A DNA stretch of 64,000 nt, taken from Dactylis glomerata (Eukaryota > Streptophyta > Magnoliopsida > Poales > Poaceae). A program made the translations under genes and the position numbers. Location of the stretch: contig QXEO01000210.1 in NCBI GenBank assembly GCA_007115705.1, positions 682,001 to 746,000 of the forward strand. Direction: 5' to 3'. Positions 46,529 to 58,367 of the stretch are shown one piece after another. Below the pieces are notes generated by a model. That model worked only from the letters and a program-made list of their open reading frames with translations. It searched no databases and was not told where the DNA came from. Every line of letters begins with the position of its first letter. The stretch's first letter is position 1.

Positions 46529-48173
46529 TGATGGCGTGATGATGATAGTATGAAAGATGTGTAGTAAATGACCCCAAGAGAAGGTTTTGATGAATACAGC
46601 AGCAAGTTTTCCCTCAGTTAAGAAACCAAGGTATGTCGATCAGGAGAAGAGCAGACAATACGACTGAAGGTGATGCTTGCAAGCTTCGCGACAGCTCCGA
46701 ACAATTTATAGGGCGCCTCGTCCAAGCTTTACTTTGCGAGCAGCAACATGGAACCTGCACACACACAACCAAGTACTTTGTTCCTAACTTGCGATGAGGT
46801 TGTCAATCTCACCAGTTTGCTTGAAACAAAGGGTATGAGCGTATCGAGTGGAAAGTGATAATAGTATGCGAGTAAAGTAAACAGTGCGAGTAAAGTAAAC
46901 AGGTGATAGCAATATGATGGAAATAGGACCGGGGTCCACAGTTCACTAGTGGTGTCTCTCCATAAGATAAATAACACATGCTGGGTAAACAAATTATAGT
47001 TGGGCAATTGATAGAATAAAGATAAACGTGATATGTCAAGAAGATCACTATGCGATTTACTATGGGCATTACGACAAAATACATAGACCGCCATCCAACT
47101 GCATCTATGACTAATAATCCACTCGTGGGGATATCATCCGAACACCCCATGAGTATTAAGTTGCGAACAACAGATAATTGCATTAAGCAAAGTGTGTAAT
47201 GTAAATAAAGCATATGTCCTCGAGCATATGAATGTTGTTTTCTCCCTAGTAGCAACAGCACATCTACAACCTTAGAGGTTTCTGTCACTCCCCCAGATTA
47301 AATAGAGGCATGAACCCACTATCGAGCATAAATACCCCCTCTTGGAGTCACTAGCAACTACTCGGCCAAGATAGCTACTAACAACGGAGAGCATGCAAGA
47401 TCATAAACAACATAGAGATAACATAAGATATATTTCAGTATAGCAACTCAATCATAACACCAATATTCATCGGATCCCAACAAACCAAACATGTAGAATT
47501 ACATAACGGTGATCTCAATCATGTAGGGCAGCTCATGAGATCTAAACATGAAGCACATGGTGGAGGAGACAACCATCTAGCTACTGCTATGGACCCATAG
47601 TCCAAGGTAGATTACTCACTCATCGCTCCGGAGGCAAGCATGGCGATGAAGAAGACCTCCGGTGGCGATTCCCCTCTCCGGTAGGGTGCCGGGAAGAGCT
47701 TCTGGACCCTTCCGATCTTCGGGTCGACGGCGGCGGTGGATCGCGATGTGTTCTAGAAAATTGATCGGGTACTTAGGTTTTTACCGTCGGGGGGTCTTTA
47801 TAGGCAAAGGGGCATCGTCAGAGGTGGACCGAGGCGACCTCATACGTAGGGGGCGCGGCCAGGGGCTGGGCCGCGCCACCCTGGTGTGTGGGGCCCTCGT
47901 GGCCCCCCTCTGACTCCTCTTCGGATCTCTGGAAGCTTCCGGGGAAAATAAGACTTCAGGAACTTGTTTCGTCCAATTCCGAGAATATTTCCTGTGTAGC
48001 TTTTCTGAAACACAAAAACAGCAGAAAATAGGGAACTAGCACTGTGGCGACTTGTTAATAGGTTAGTTCCGGAAAATGCATAAAAGTGCCACGAAGTGTA
48101 ACGAAACAGTAGGCAAATGGTGTAAAAACAAGCATGGAGCATCAAAAATTATAGATACGTTGGAGACGTATCA
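46529..48173 (-). repeat. A4 5' LTR
   Basis: A 1645-bp family A LTR whose minus-strand start at 48173 reads TGATACGTCTCC. It is followed by GAGCT and F1 integrase, the junction that recurs at 19752. Confidence 0.9.
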
Positions 48174-48617
48174 GAGCTTAATAGGAATTTTAAACTAACC
48201 GGTAAGAAAAGGTTGTTAGATTTGAGTTCTCTAGATGAGTGGAGAAACGAAGCGTATGAGAATGCCATACTTTTCAAAGAGAAAGTCAAGCAATGGCATG
48301 ATAAGAGAATTCTTAAGAGAGAGTTTCATGTTGGTGAGAAAGTTCTATTGTATAGGTCTCTTCTCAGATTTTTTGTAGGGAAATTACTCTCTAAATGGGA
48401 AGGACCATATGTTATTGTGGAAGTATACCGCTCAGGTGCTATTAAGATTGCTTCATTGAAAGATGACTCTACACAAGTGGTGAATGGGCAAAGACTCAAA
48501 CATTATATTACTAGAGATTCTTATAATGAAGATGTTGATGTAGTTGAAACAGTTTCTCCAGAAGAATTCATCCAAGACAAATTGCAGGTACCTGCAGAGT
48601 TCATTTTTAATAGGTAA
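48174..48617 (+). pseudogene. F1 integrase C-terminal part
   Basis: The frame resumes after A4 (NRNFKLTGKKRLLDLSS), with an HDKRI and WEGPYVI stretch typical of the Gypsy integrase C-terminus. It stays open to a TAA at 48615-48617. One nucleotide fewer than F3 near the end shifts the final stop. Confidence 0.85.
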
Positions 48618-48731
48618 CAATTCTAGTCAGAGAAGGTTCGCGAAAAACTCTTCCTTTATTATTTTTGCTATTTTTACTAAATATGAAAAATCACGAGACG
48701 AAAACGGGCAGGAAAAGGAGTCCGTGTGCTC

Positions 48732-48783
48732 CTCACACACAGGGGGCGTGGGCCCACCTCTGGCCGCGCCGCCCTGGTGTGAG
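48732..48783 (+). promoter_or_regulatory. Internal GC-rich dyad before F1 extra ORF
   Basis: Arms CTCACAC (48732-48738) and GTGTGAG (48777-48783) enclose a GC-rich core like the dyads in the LTRs. A TATTTAA at 48851-48857 lies about 70 bp downstream and the extra ORF starts 100 bp later. The spacing resembles an LTR core promoter. Confidence 0.45.
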
Positions 48784-48952
48784 AGCACCCCGGAGCTCAT
48801 TTCCGTCCCGGTTTCCTCCTGTGATTTCGATTCGATGTATAATTTTTGCCTATTTAACCCCCGGAGTCCCCGAGGTCTGTATATCGTTTTCTCGTCGTGT
48901 TTTTGTTTCGAGTTGTTTCTGTCAGGAGTTGATCTTAAGTTTTGAGAGCACC

Positions 48953-49309
48953 ATGGCCTCTTCAAGCGATGACAAGGGCAAAAGGCCCAGGGAGGATGAT
49001 CGCCAAGACCCCGAGTGGAAGAAGGAGCAGGAGACTGGAAGGCCGAGGCCAAGAAACCCTACTTTTGAAGGACCAACTAAAGCTAGACGTATCTTTTCTC
49101 ATGATATGCAGGGACCAACACTACACGCCTTGGATCTGAACTCCATGCCTGTGATAAAAGAGGGTATGCTAGTCACTGACGAGTTTTGCGCTCAATATTG
49201 AGTTCTGGAAAAGGAGGTGGAGATGCTTCAAGAAGAGAATATCAGGCTTCGCAGGATGCTGGAATATTTCGTTAATCCAAGGCTGCTTCCACTACCACCA
49301 AAGGAGTAA
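48953..49309 (+). pseudogene. F1 extra ORF (ORF3) downstream of integrase
   Basis: ATG 48953 (MASSSDDKGK) opens a frame that would be 118 residues as in F3. A TGA at 49199-49201 cuts it after 82. The N-terminus is charged and disordered-looking. A conserved middle (TKARRIFSHD) and a short heptad-like helix (KEVEMLQEENIRLRRM) follow. It occupies the env-like position of Athila elements but has no signal peptide or membrane segment. Its function is unknown. Confidence 0.7.
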
Positions 49310-50997
49310 CTCGTCATCGGTATTGGCATCCCCTTAGCTTGTTCCAAGCTTGGGGGAGTGCCGTGGTATCACATCATTACCTTTTACTCATTTACTTTTC
49401 AAGTAGAGTCATATCATGAATAGAGAAGTTATCTTATAGAATAGTTTGCAGTTTGGAAGTATCCTCCTTAGTTGGTTACCTTTGTATCCCTTGGTGTGAG
49501 TTGCGGTAATGAAATATTAATGAGAAGTTCTATCGTTTACTTTCCGCACACTTTATTTTAGTTTGCAATGTTTCTTATATGATTAGTCTTGTTGATTAGT
49601 ATTGGTATCACTTTGGGAGCATGAGTAAATTTAGTTGGTTTTGGCAAACTTAGCTTGGTCAGTAGCAACATTACCTTGAGGTTTGAGTAGAAAAGAATAA
49701 AGAAGTGTTTGTAGCTACATCACTTCAGTTTTCCCTTCATGTTTGGCTTATGAGCATTGTTATTCTCGAAGTTAAAATCGTTGTACCTTCAAGGGAGTGT
49801 GCATGATTGTTCTTATTATATGTATGTTTGTTTGTTTCATGCAACTCTTATGATTGCCACCCAGCCTTGCTAGCCAAAAACCTGTACTGAGAGGAAATAC
49901 TTCTCGTGCATCCAACTCCTAAAAACCAAGTCACTTCCAAAGAGTCCACTATAAATTCCTATGCATGGTATTTTAAGTCATTCCAAGTAAATTTTCATGT
50001 GCTACCTTTCAAAAACCTTCAAATACTTCTCATTTTGTGCCACTGTTTTTAGCTCATGAGGACGTAGTGGATGGGTTTGTTATCTTCCATACTAAATTAA
50101 GTACCCCTCGACTAGGCAGCTTCATCTGCTCGTCATTAATTTTGCAAGGGAGCTGGTCAGACCATTATAATCTCAAAAAGAAAAGAAAAAGAGCACTCCT
50201 CCATAGTATGTGAAAGTTGGTTGGCACCCGATAGAATCGGTTAGCCATGGTTTGAGAAAGGAAAAAGGTGGGGAGGAGTGCAAAGCTATAAAAGAGCACC
50301 AATGTTCCAATTAATCAAACATCTCGGAACCGCTCTCACTTGTTTAGTATGGAAGATATCAAGAACTCCGTTGCTAGTCGTTGACAAAAGCAACCAGCTC
50401 TCAAAATAACTTTTTACCTCTGTTTTGCAAAATGAAAAGCTCTAGCACATGTTTAATCCCTGCTTCCCTCTGCGAAGGGCCTATCTTTTACTTTTATGTT
50501 GAGTCAACCTATTCCCCTCTATCTCAAGCAAGCATTTGAGTTGTTATGTTTCACTCATCCATATGTTGATCCATTTAATCATGTTTACTATCTTCTTTGT
50601 TTTGTACAATGCTTTTGTCTGAAGGAATATATCTTTGAAAGTTTTCTATGAATGCAAATAGTTTGTTTTGTTGAGCATATGGTTTTTGCTATATTAGCTC
50701 TGTTTTAAAAAGGCTCCATTCAAAGGCTAGTATAGTTGTTCGTTGTTCTCTGACCAAGAACTAAGGTTTGCCATCACCAATTATAGTTTATTTTGTGCAT
50801 CTTTATATGTGATTCCCTTTACTTATTGTAAGCCTATATTATAAAGGGGAGTTGCTGTCTATTATAACTTGTGCCTTGGTGAATGTGATGCTTCTTGTCC
50901 GTATTTTGATTATCGACACTTCACTCCATAAACCTGTGGTCATGTTTACCGAGTTCAGTTTTTGCTTGGGGACAAGCGAGGTCTAAGCTTGGGGGGT
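49310..50997 (+). other. F1 3' UTR, no gene
   Basis: It holds the internal polypurine copy AAGCTTGGGGGAG (49346-49358), a block shared with the E1 3' UTR (about 49880-50060), the 51-nt block and the terminal polypurine tract (50980-50997). Confidence 0.75.
50455..50505 (+). promoter_or_regulatory. Conserved 51-nt 3' UTR block (F1 copy)
   Basis: It differs from the A1 and E1 blocks at only two positions and starts 543 nt before the 3' LTR. Confidence 0.6.
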
Positions 50998-52513
50998 TGA
51001 TACGTCCATTTTGCATCACTATTGTGTATCATAATTTGCTGTTATTCATTGATATATTTCATATTTAGAGATGATACTTATGTTGTTTCCTCTATTTTTA
51101 CATGTTTAATGATCATTGGAGGATTTGCTGCCGGAGTCAGGATTCTGCTAGAAAAGGACCGTCAAGACACCATATTTCGGAAGATCAGGAAAATTCCAGA
51201 AAAATACCAGAAAATTATATTTTACCAAAAGACTCCGGAAGCCAGAAGGAGAAGGAGAGAGGAGCCAGGGGCAGCCTCACGCACAGGGGGTGCGGCATGG
51301 CCCCTGGCCGCGCCGGCCCTGTGTGAGGGTGCCCTGGCCCACTTCTGGTCTCGCCCCTTCGCGTACTTCATCGTCCCCGAAAAACCTAAGTCAAAGGGGG
51401 GGGCTCAGAGATAGACACAACTGCCTCTGCAGGGCGGAAAACACCAGAGAGAGAAAAGCTCTCCGGCAGGCAGAAATCTGTCGGGGAAATTCCTTCCCGG
51501 AGAGGGGAGATCATCGCCATCGTCATCACCATCGCACCAGACTTCATCGGGATCATCATCATCATCATCATCTCCATCACCAGCACCTTCATCTCCACCA
51601 TCACCACGCCATCCCGCTGTAACATCTTGAGTTGGATCTTGTTATATTCTTAGGGGAAACTTTCCTGATGTTGGTTACTCTTGTAGTTGATGCTATTGAG
51701 TGGAACCGTTGAATTAAGGTTTATGTTCAGATTGTTACTCACCATTATTTCACCTCTGATCATGATCTATATGATGTCTTGTGAGTAGTTAGTTTAGTTC
51801 TTGAGGACATGGGAGAAGTCAAGATGTTAGTAGTGAATTATTGTTGAGAAATATTTAATGGTTTGATATTGTTGTGGTGCTATTTCACTAGTGGTGTCAT
51901 GTGAACGTCGACTACATGATACTTCACCATTTATGGGCCTAGTGAGATGCATTGTGTATTTGGCTACCAATTGTGGGGTTGCTGGAGTGACAGAAACCTA
52001 AACCTCCATTGGGAAACCATTGCACCAGGGAGCGTAGGATCTTAGAGTTTAAGGCTGTGGTTAGACTATCTTAATTACTTTCTTGTATTTGCGGATGCTT
52101 GCAAGGGGTATAATCACAAGTGTGTATTTATCCTAGTTAGGGTAGTGCGCTAGCACAGGTTCACCCCCATAACACTTATCAAACCAATAAAGACTACTTA
52201 GCGGTATGAAGCGAAAGCTCTTGACAGAAACTCCCGCGTGTCCTCGAGAACGTTTGGTTATTATAAGTTACACAACCGGCTTGTCCTTTGCTGAAGAAAT
52301 GATTGGGCCACTTGTTGCAATTATTACTACTGTCTTTTATTTACTCGCACTTTATTTATTTGCATTACCAAATACCCCTGAAAACCCGTTTGCTAGTATT
52401 TACAGTGAATCCTTGATCAAAACCACTAGTCAACACCTTCTGCTCCTCGTTGGGTTCGACACTCTTATTTATCGAAAGTACTACGATACACCCCCTATAC
52501 TTGTGGGTCATCA
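50998..52513 (+). repeat. F1 3' LTR
   Basis: A complete LTR from TGATACGTCCATTTTGC to GTGGGTCATCA, with a dyad at about 51270-51330 and an ATC/ACC-rich microsatellite near 51540-51610. Followed by GACAG and A6 sequence. Confidence 0.92.
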
Positions 52514-52518
52514 GACAG

Positions 52519-53045
52519 CATGGCTGAGCTAACTTCCAACTTACAACTTGCAAGCATAACATCAACATAAGAGAGCCACAATGGTCAAATTTATTAAAAG
52601 CAAGAAAGTAAGTGTGCCGTCAAGTTCGTGAGAGCTTTACTGACTAATTTTCACATAACAAAAAGTTTAATTTGAAGGATAGATAAAAGCAAGACGAATG
52701 TACTTGGAATAGCAAATTGCTAATAGGTAGATATGGTGGACACACTGGAAAACTTTGGTTTTTGGGAGTTGGATGCACGAGAAGTATTCCCTCTCAGTAC
52801 AGCTGAAGGCTAGCAAAAAATTGGGAGCGACCAACTAAGAGAGCAATAACGGCCATAATCATGCATAGCGATAAAACATTATTAAGCAAAGCATAAAGTG
52901 ATATTACAATTCAAAAACCAAATGATCATAGAGGCTTAAGGCGACTGGTTATAGTCATAACATGGTGTGAGCATGCGCCAAGTCAACCCAAATAAAGCAT
53001 CAAAGGAGAATAACACAATATTATGCTTCTATATGATAAAAACAA
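52519..53045 (-). other. A6 3' UTR, second part, no gene
   Basis: Continues A6 after F1 and ends at TAAAAACAA (53037-53045), the candidate 9-bp duplication of the Mutator-like element. Confidence 0.7.
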
Positions 53046-54173
53046 GGGATTTCTATTTTCGTGCCCCTGGTTCGTTAGTTGTACTCAGTTTTCCCCAGCC
53101 GCTTAACTTTTCCTCAGTTTTCCCCTCGCTCTAGTTTGAAACCCGTCGCAAACGCTCAGACGGGAGGGTTGCGGTCTGGTCAGAGGCCTTAGACCGTTAC
53201 CGGTGACGGCTAGGGAGCCGCGGTGGTTGTGAGTGGACCGTTGCTTTTGAATTGTGTTGACTATTGACCCAATGAGACACGTCGGACTGGCGGTCTGTCA
53301 CTCACCCAAAGCTTTCCCCTCCGCCCGAGACTGGAAGAGCTCACACACCGCCCCTCCGCCGCCACGCCGTCCTGCCCTCCTACCTTATGGCGTCGTCCGC
53401 CACCGAGCCGGCCCCGCCCCCACCACCTCCCCCGGGAGGCGGAGAGGGCTCCGCCTCCACTAGATCTAGATCTACCCCTATGGAGGTAGAGTTTGTACAT
53501 CCATCTAATGTGCCGATTATGCCCCTCAACAGCGGAGAAGATTGGGAATCGGAGGGATCTAACGCATGGATTCCATCTGGGTAAGCATCGTCTGCCTATG
53601 TGAATTAAGAGTAAGCAGTTTTTGAGCGCGAATCGTTGTTGCTCAACTAACTGCGTTGCTTTTCGAATAGGATTGATCCAGCGCTGGCTTTTCGGCTGGT
53701 GGTTAGGCTGGATACTAGCTTTTTGCGTGATTCTGAACGCAATGTGACCGGATTTTACATCCCAGCGGTGGTTGCAACTACCATCTCGTTGAGGGATTTA
53801 AAAGATAACATCTGCGCTCTGTACACCTGGGGCGCTGGCGATTCAGTTGATTTCCAATATTTCAACAGCACGGAGGGAAGATTTGTTCCACTAATTTCCG
53901 ACGACGATCTGGGAATTCTTTTTGCTTTAAATGATTCTTGCCGTGTCGGTAAAATTCGAATCCATGTGGACAGGTTCCAGGCATCATCTGGTGTTGGGGC
54001 ATCATCAGGTGGTCAGGCATCATGTCTCTCTAGTGTTGCTGCCTCTGCTAATCGTGTGCGCCGCCCCGCTCCTTGTAGGTCCACAGCAGCACCATCTGTC
54101 CCCAGTGCTAGTGGTAGCCAGATTATTCCTGCGGTCGATGTGGAGGACGATGCAGAGATTGAGGATCCGTCTC
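53046..54173 (+). mobile_element. Mutator-like (MULE) transposon, 5' part
   Basis: The terminus GGGATTTCTATTTTCGTGCC is of the type I associate with cereal MULEs. Two subterminal repeats CTCAGTTTTCCCC follow (53084-53096, 53113-53125). A transposase gene starts at 53387. F3 interrupts it at 54174. The other terminus is right of the window, so the inverted repeat and 9-bp duplication cannot be confirmed. Confidence 0.65.
53387..54173 (+). pseudogene. MULE transposase N-terminal region, two exons, cut by F3
   Basis: Exon 1 is 53387-53580 (MASSATEPAP, proline/glycine-rich, then a short acidic part). A 90-nt GT-AG intron (53581-53670) joins it in phase to exon 2 from 53671. Exon 2 gives a PB1-like N-terminal domain as seen in cereal MuDR-type transposases (VVRLDTSFLRDSERNVTGFYIP, then LISDDDLGILFAL and CRVGKIRI). 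A serine/alanine-rich linker and an acidic run follow. The catalytic DDE part would lie beyond F3 and outside the window. No stop or frameshift is seen before F3. Confidence 0.75.
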
Positions 54174-55681
54174 TGATACGTCCAATTTGCATCACTATTT
54201 TATATCATAATTTGCTGTTATTCATTGATATATTTCATATGTAGACATGATACTTATGTTATTTCCTTTGTTTTCACATGTTTGATGATCATCGGAGGAG
54301 TTGCTGCCGGAGTCAGGATTCTGCTGGAAAAAGGACCATCAGGAGACAATATTTTGAAGATCAGGAAAATTCCAGAAAAATACCCAGAAATTATATTTTA
54401 CCAGAAGACTCACGAAGCCAGAAGGAGGAGTTGAGAGGAGCCAGGGGGGCCCCACACGCTAGGGTGGCGCGGCCAGCCCCCTGGCCACGCGGGCCCCACG
54501 TGAGGCCACCCTGGCCCACCTCTGGTCTATCCCCTTCGCGTACATCATCGTCCCCGAAAACCTAAGTCAGGAGGGGGGTTCAGAGTTAGACACAGCCGCC
54601 TCTGCGGGGCGGAGAACACCAGAGAGAGAAAGCTCTCCGACAGGGAGAAATCTGCCGGGGAAATTCCTTCCCGGAGAGGGGAGATCGTCGCCATCATCAT
54701 CACCATCGCACTAGACTTCATCGGGATCATCATCATCATCTCCATCACCAGCACCTTCATCTCCACCATCACCACGCCATCCCGCTGTAACATCTTGAGT
54801 TGGATCTTGTTATATTCATAGGGTAAACTTTCCCGGTGTTGATTACTCTTGTAGTTGATGCTATTGAGTGGAACCATTGAATTAAGGTTTATGTTCAGAT
54901 TGTTATTTACCATTATTTCACCTCTGATCATGATCCATATGATGTCTTGTGAGTAGTTCGTTTAGTTCTTGAGGACATGGGAGAAGTCAAGATGTTAGTA
55001 GTGAATTATTGTTGAGAAATATTTAATGGTTTGATATTGTTGTGGTGCTATTTCACTAGTGGTGTCATGTGAACGTCGACTACATGATACTTCACCATTT
55101 ATGGGCCTAGTGAGATGCATTGTGTATTTGGCTACCGATTGTGGGGTTGCTGGAGTGACAGAAACCTAAACCTCCATTGGGAAACCATTGCACCAGGGAG
55201 CGTAGGATCCTAGAGTTTAAGGCTGTGGTTAGATTTATCTTAATTACTTTCTTGTATTTGCGGATGCTTGCAAGGGGTATAATCACAAGTGTGTATTTAT
55301 CCTAGTAAGGGTAGTGCGCTAGCACAGGTTCACCCCCATAACACTTACCAAACCAATAAATACTATTGGCTCTATGAAGCGAAAGCTCTTGACAGAAAAC
55401 TCCCGTGTGTCCTCGAGAACGTTTGGTTATTATAAGAACACAACCGGCTTGTCCTTTGCTGAATAAAGGATTGGGCCACTTGCTGCAATTGTTACTACTG
55501 TCTTTTATTTACTCGCACTTTATTTACTCGTATTACCAAATACCCCTGAAAACGTGTTTGCTAGTATTTACAGTGATTCCTTGATCAAAACTGCTCATCA
55601 ACACCTTCTGCTCCTCATTGGGTTCGACACTCTTATTTATCGAAAGTACTACGATACACCCCCTATACTTGTGGGTCATCA
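54174..55681 (+). repeat. F3 5' LTR
   Basis: From TGATACGTCCAATTTGC to GTGGGTCATCA, dyad at about 54450-54510, followed 11 nt later by the primer site. Confidence 0.92.
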
Positions 55682-55692
55682 AGACTATTTTC

Positions 55693-55710
55693 TGGCGCAG
55701 TTGCCGGGGA
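55693..55710 (+). other. F3 primer-binding site (tRNA-Asp)
   Basis: TGGCGCAGTTGCCGGGGA has one mismatch to the tRNA-Asp complement. Confidence 0.88.
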
Positions 55711-55801
55711 GTGTAGCGCTATTGAAGAGTGGAATTGGTAAAGGTAACCGTCGCTGTGAGTATTGTTTTTATTTTGTCTTTTATTTTTGTTTTACTCTGC
55801 T

Positions 55802-56944
55802 ATGGAGAACTCTCCATTTGGTTTCCTATTTGGAAACACTTCTACTACTGCTGCTGCTGCACATGCGAAGGAACCACCACCGCCACCGCCTGCTGAAATT
55901 GATCCTTTTAAAATACCTATGAAAATTGTTGGGCGTATTATGGATAACTACTATTCAGGAGATGGAACTGTCCATCCGGGTGATCACTTATTATTTATAC
56001 ATGAATTATGTGAGTTGTTCAGATGTGCAGGTATTTCACCAAGCCAGGTCAAGAAGAAATTATTCTCATTATCATTGAAAGGCAAAGCTGAAGAGTGGTA
56101 TCGGCTACTCCAAGATGGTCCATCTATGGCATGGGAGGATATTGTGCCTCTCTTTTATTCCAAGTTTTATCCTCCAAGTGAAATTCATAAAGACCGTAAC
56201 CGGATATATAATTTTTGGCCTCATGATGGAGAGAGTATTGCCCAAGCGTGGGGGAGATTGAAGTTACTAATGCTCAAATGCCCCATTCATGAGCTTCCCA
56301 ATAATATTGTTATTAATAATTTTTATGCGCGGCTTACTCTTCCTGATAAGGATTATTTGGATGCCTCTTGTTTTGGATCATTTACTCATATGAAAGAAGA
56401 TGCTAAGTGGAAACTTCTTGACCGTATACAAGAGAATGCTGAAGGTTGGGAAAACGACAAAGGTAGGAAGTCAGGTATAAACTATGATTATGAATGCATT
56501 AAATCTTTTATGGGAACCGATGACTTTCATAGTGTTAGCGCTGATTATGGTCTTGATTCCCAAATACTTGCTAATTGTCTTAAGGCTTTTGCCTCTTATA
56601 TTGATGTTCCAAAGAAAGATTGGAACAAATATCATGCGCCTTATAAAGATTCTATTAGTCATATTCCTGCTGCAGCTACTGAAGTTTGTACTGTTGATGG
56701 CATTGTGCCTGAACCTTATTTTGAGAAGACACCTTTCCCTGCTAAGGTAAAAAAGTTTTCTACTTTGGTAAGTATGTCTAACAAAAGTACTAAGAAAGCT
56801 GCAGAACCTGATGAGCAAATTACTATTAAGTCCCCTGTAGCTATATTGAAGGATCTTGTTACTAAAGATGTAGGGGATGAATATATTCTTTTTTGTGAAG
56901 ATGCTTCTAACATTCTTTCACATCCTAAAAAGCACAGGAAATAA
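55802..56944 (+). pseudogene. F3 gag (380 codons), then frameshift
   Basis: It starts at ATG 55802 (MENSPFGFLFGN) with a proline run. The gag domain spans residues about 40-200 (LSLKGKAEEWYRLLQDG, then ESIAQAWGRLKLLMLKCP). The frame ends in TAA at 56942-56944, just where a 1-nt loss relative to F1 separates gag from the protease-like part. The gag portion itself is uninterrupted and could be translated. Confidence 0.85.
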
Positions 56945-58367
56945 GTGTTCCTGTTATTTCTGTCAGGATTGGAGATCATTGCTATTATGGTTTATGTGAC
57001 ATTGGTGCTAGTGCAAGTGATATTCCCTTAGAGCTTTACAAAGAAATCATGCACGAGATTGGCGCTTGTGAACTTGAAGATATTGATGTGGTTGTTCAGC
57101 TTGCTAACAGAGAGACAGTTTGGCCTCTTGGTATTGTCCGAGATGTGGAAGTTCTTTGCGACCCTTTTTGAACACTTGTGGCGCCGTGATAGATTGTAAG
57201 AAGGAGAATTTTTTTACTAAGTTTAATGGAGAGTCTTATGAGTTTAATTTTTCCAAGTTTGCTAAGACTTCTTATGAAAATGACACGCCTAATGAAAATT
57301 TTCGAGTTGAACAGCTTGCTTCTATTGCTCTTGCCCCTAATAATGCCTTGCAGCAATTCATGGAAGATCACAAAAGTGATGTTTTTAGCAAGGAAAGAGA
57401 AGAGATTGACGATATTCTCCTTCGTCAACCACCGTTACTCAAGCATAATCTACCTGTGGAGGATCTTGGTACCACTTTGCCGCCTAAAGAAGATCCTGTG
57501 TTTGAATTAAAGCCTTTGCCTGATGACCTCAAATATGCTTATATTGATGATAAGAAAATATATCATGTTATTATTAGTTCTAAACTTTCAGGAAAGGAAG
57601 AAGAAAGATTATTGGAGATATTGAGGAAACACCGAGGAGCTATGGGATATACTCTGGATGATTTAAAAGGGATTTCTCCCACTTTATGTCAGCATGCCAT
57701 TAATATGGAGAAAGATGCGAAGCCAGTTGTGGAGCATCAGCGCCGCCTAATTCCGAAGATGAAGGATGTGGTAAGAAATGAGGTATTAAAGCTTCTTGAT
57801 GCTGGTATTATTTATCCTATTGCTGATAGTAGATGGGTTAGTCCTGTTCATTGTGTTCCTAAGAAAGGAGGTATGACTGTTGTACCTAATGAGAATAACG
57901 AGCTTATTCCTCAAAGGGTAGTTGTTGGTTATAGAATGTGCATTGATTATAGGAAGGTAAACAAAGTTACTAAGAAAGATCATTACCCTTTACCGTTTAT
58001 AGATCAAATGCTAGAAAGGTTGTCTAAGAAGACTCATTTTTGTTTCCTTGATGGTTATTCTGGTTTTTCTCAAATTGCTGTTAAGAAGGATGACCAAGAG
58101 AAAACCACTTTTACTTGTCCTTATGGAACTTATGCTTATAGACGTATGCCATTTGGTTTATGCAATGCTCCTGCTACTTTTCAAAGATGTATGTCTGCTA
58201 TTTTTCATGGCTTTTGTGAAGAAATTGTGGAGGTCTTCATGGACGATTTCTCCGTCTATGGAACTTCTTTTGATAATTGTTTGCACAACCTTGATAAAGT
58301 TTTGCAGAGGTGCGAAGAAACTAACCTTGTTCTTAATTGGGAGAAATGCCACTTTTATGGTAAATGA
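56945..58367 (+). pseudogene. F3 protease-like and reverse transcriptase region
   Basis: The protease-like start (LCDIGASASDIP) lies in a shifted frame and loses 76 nt at about 57162 relative to F1. From there an open frame covers the linker and reverse transcriptase, with the expected motifs WVSPVHCVPKKGG, FLDGYSGFSQI, RRMPFGLCNAP and the catalytic FMDD box near 58240. An extra T near 58356 shifts the frame, and a stop follows at 58365-58367. The RT domain itself looks complete. Confidence 0.88.

Larger units (their letters stand above)
41155..48173 (-). mobile_element. A4: family A element inserted in F1 integrase
   Basis: Flanked by GAGCT (41150-41154 and 48174-48178). On the minus strand the 5' LTR is 46529-48173 (1645 bp), the primer site 46501-46518, one ORF 45747-46340, a 2.9-kb 3' UTR, a polypurine tract about 42817-42836 and a 3' LTR 41155-42816 (1662 bp). 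It is structurally complete at about 7.0 kb. It has no gag or pol; its only ORF is unrelated to A1's gag. Confidence 0.92.
35248..52513 (+). mobile_element. F1: autonomous-type Ty3/Gypsy (Athila-like) element, degenerate, with A4 nested
   Basis: Flanked by GACAG (35243-35247 and 52514-52518). The 5' LTR is 35248-36760 (1513 bp) and the 3' LTR 50998-52513 (1516 bp), differing by about 3 percent by eye, mostly C/T and G/A. Inside are a primer site, gag-protease-RT-RNase H-integrase, an extra ORF (48953), a 3' UTR and a polypurine tract. Without A4 it is about 10.2 kb. Confidence 0.92.
32512..53045 (-). mobile_element. A6: family A element, minus strand, split by F1 and cut by the Mutator element
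   Basis: The 3' LTR is 32512-34133. The polypurine tract (34134-34155) and family A 3' UTR run to 35247, where F1 inserts, and continue at 52519-53045. They stop at a position equivalent to A1 about 13820, where the Mutator-like element begins. Its coding region and 5' LTR are not in the window. The LTR is clearly older than those of A1 or A4: its first base pair reads TA on the minus strand and many positions differ. Confidence 0.8.
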
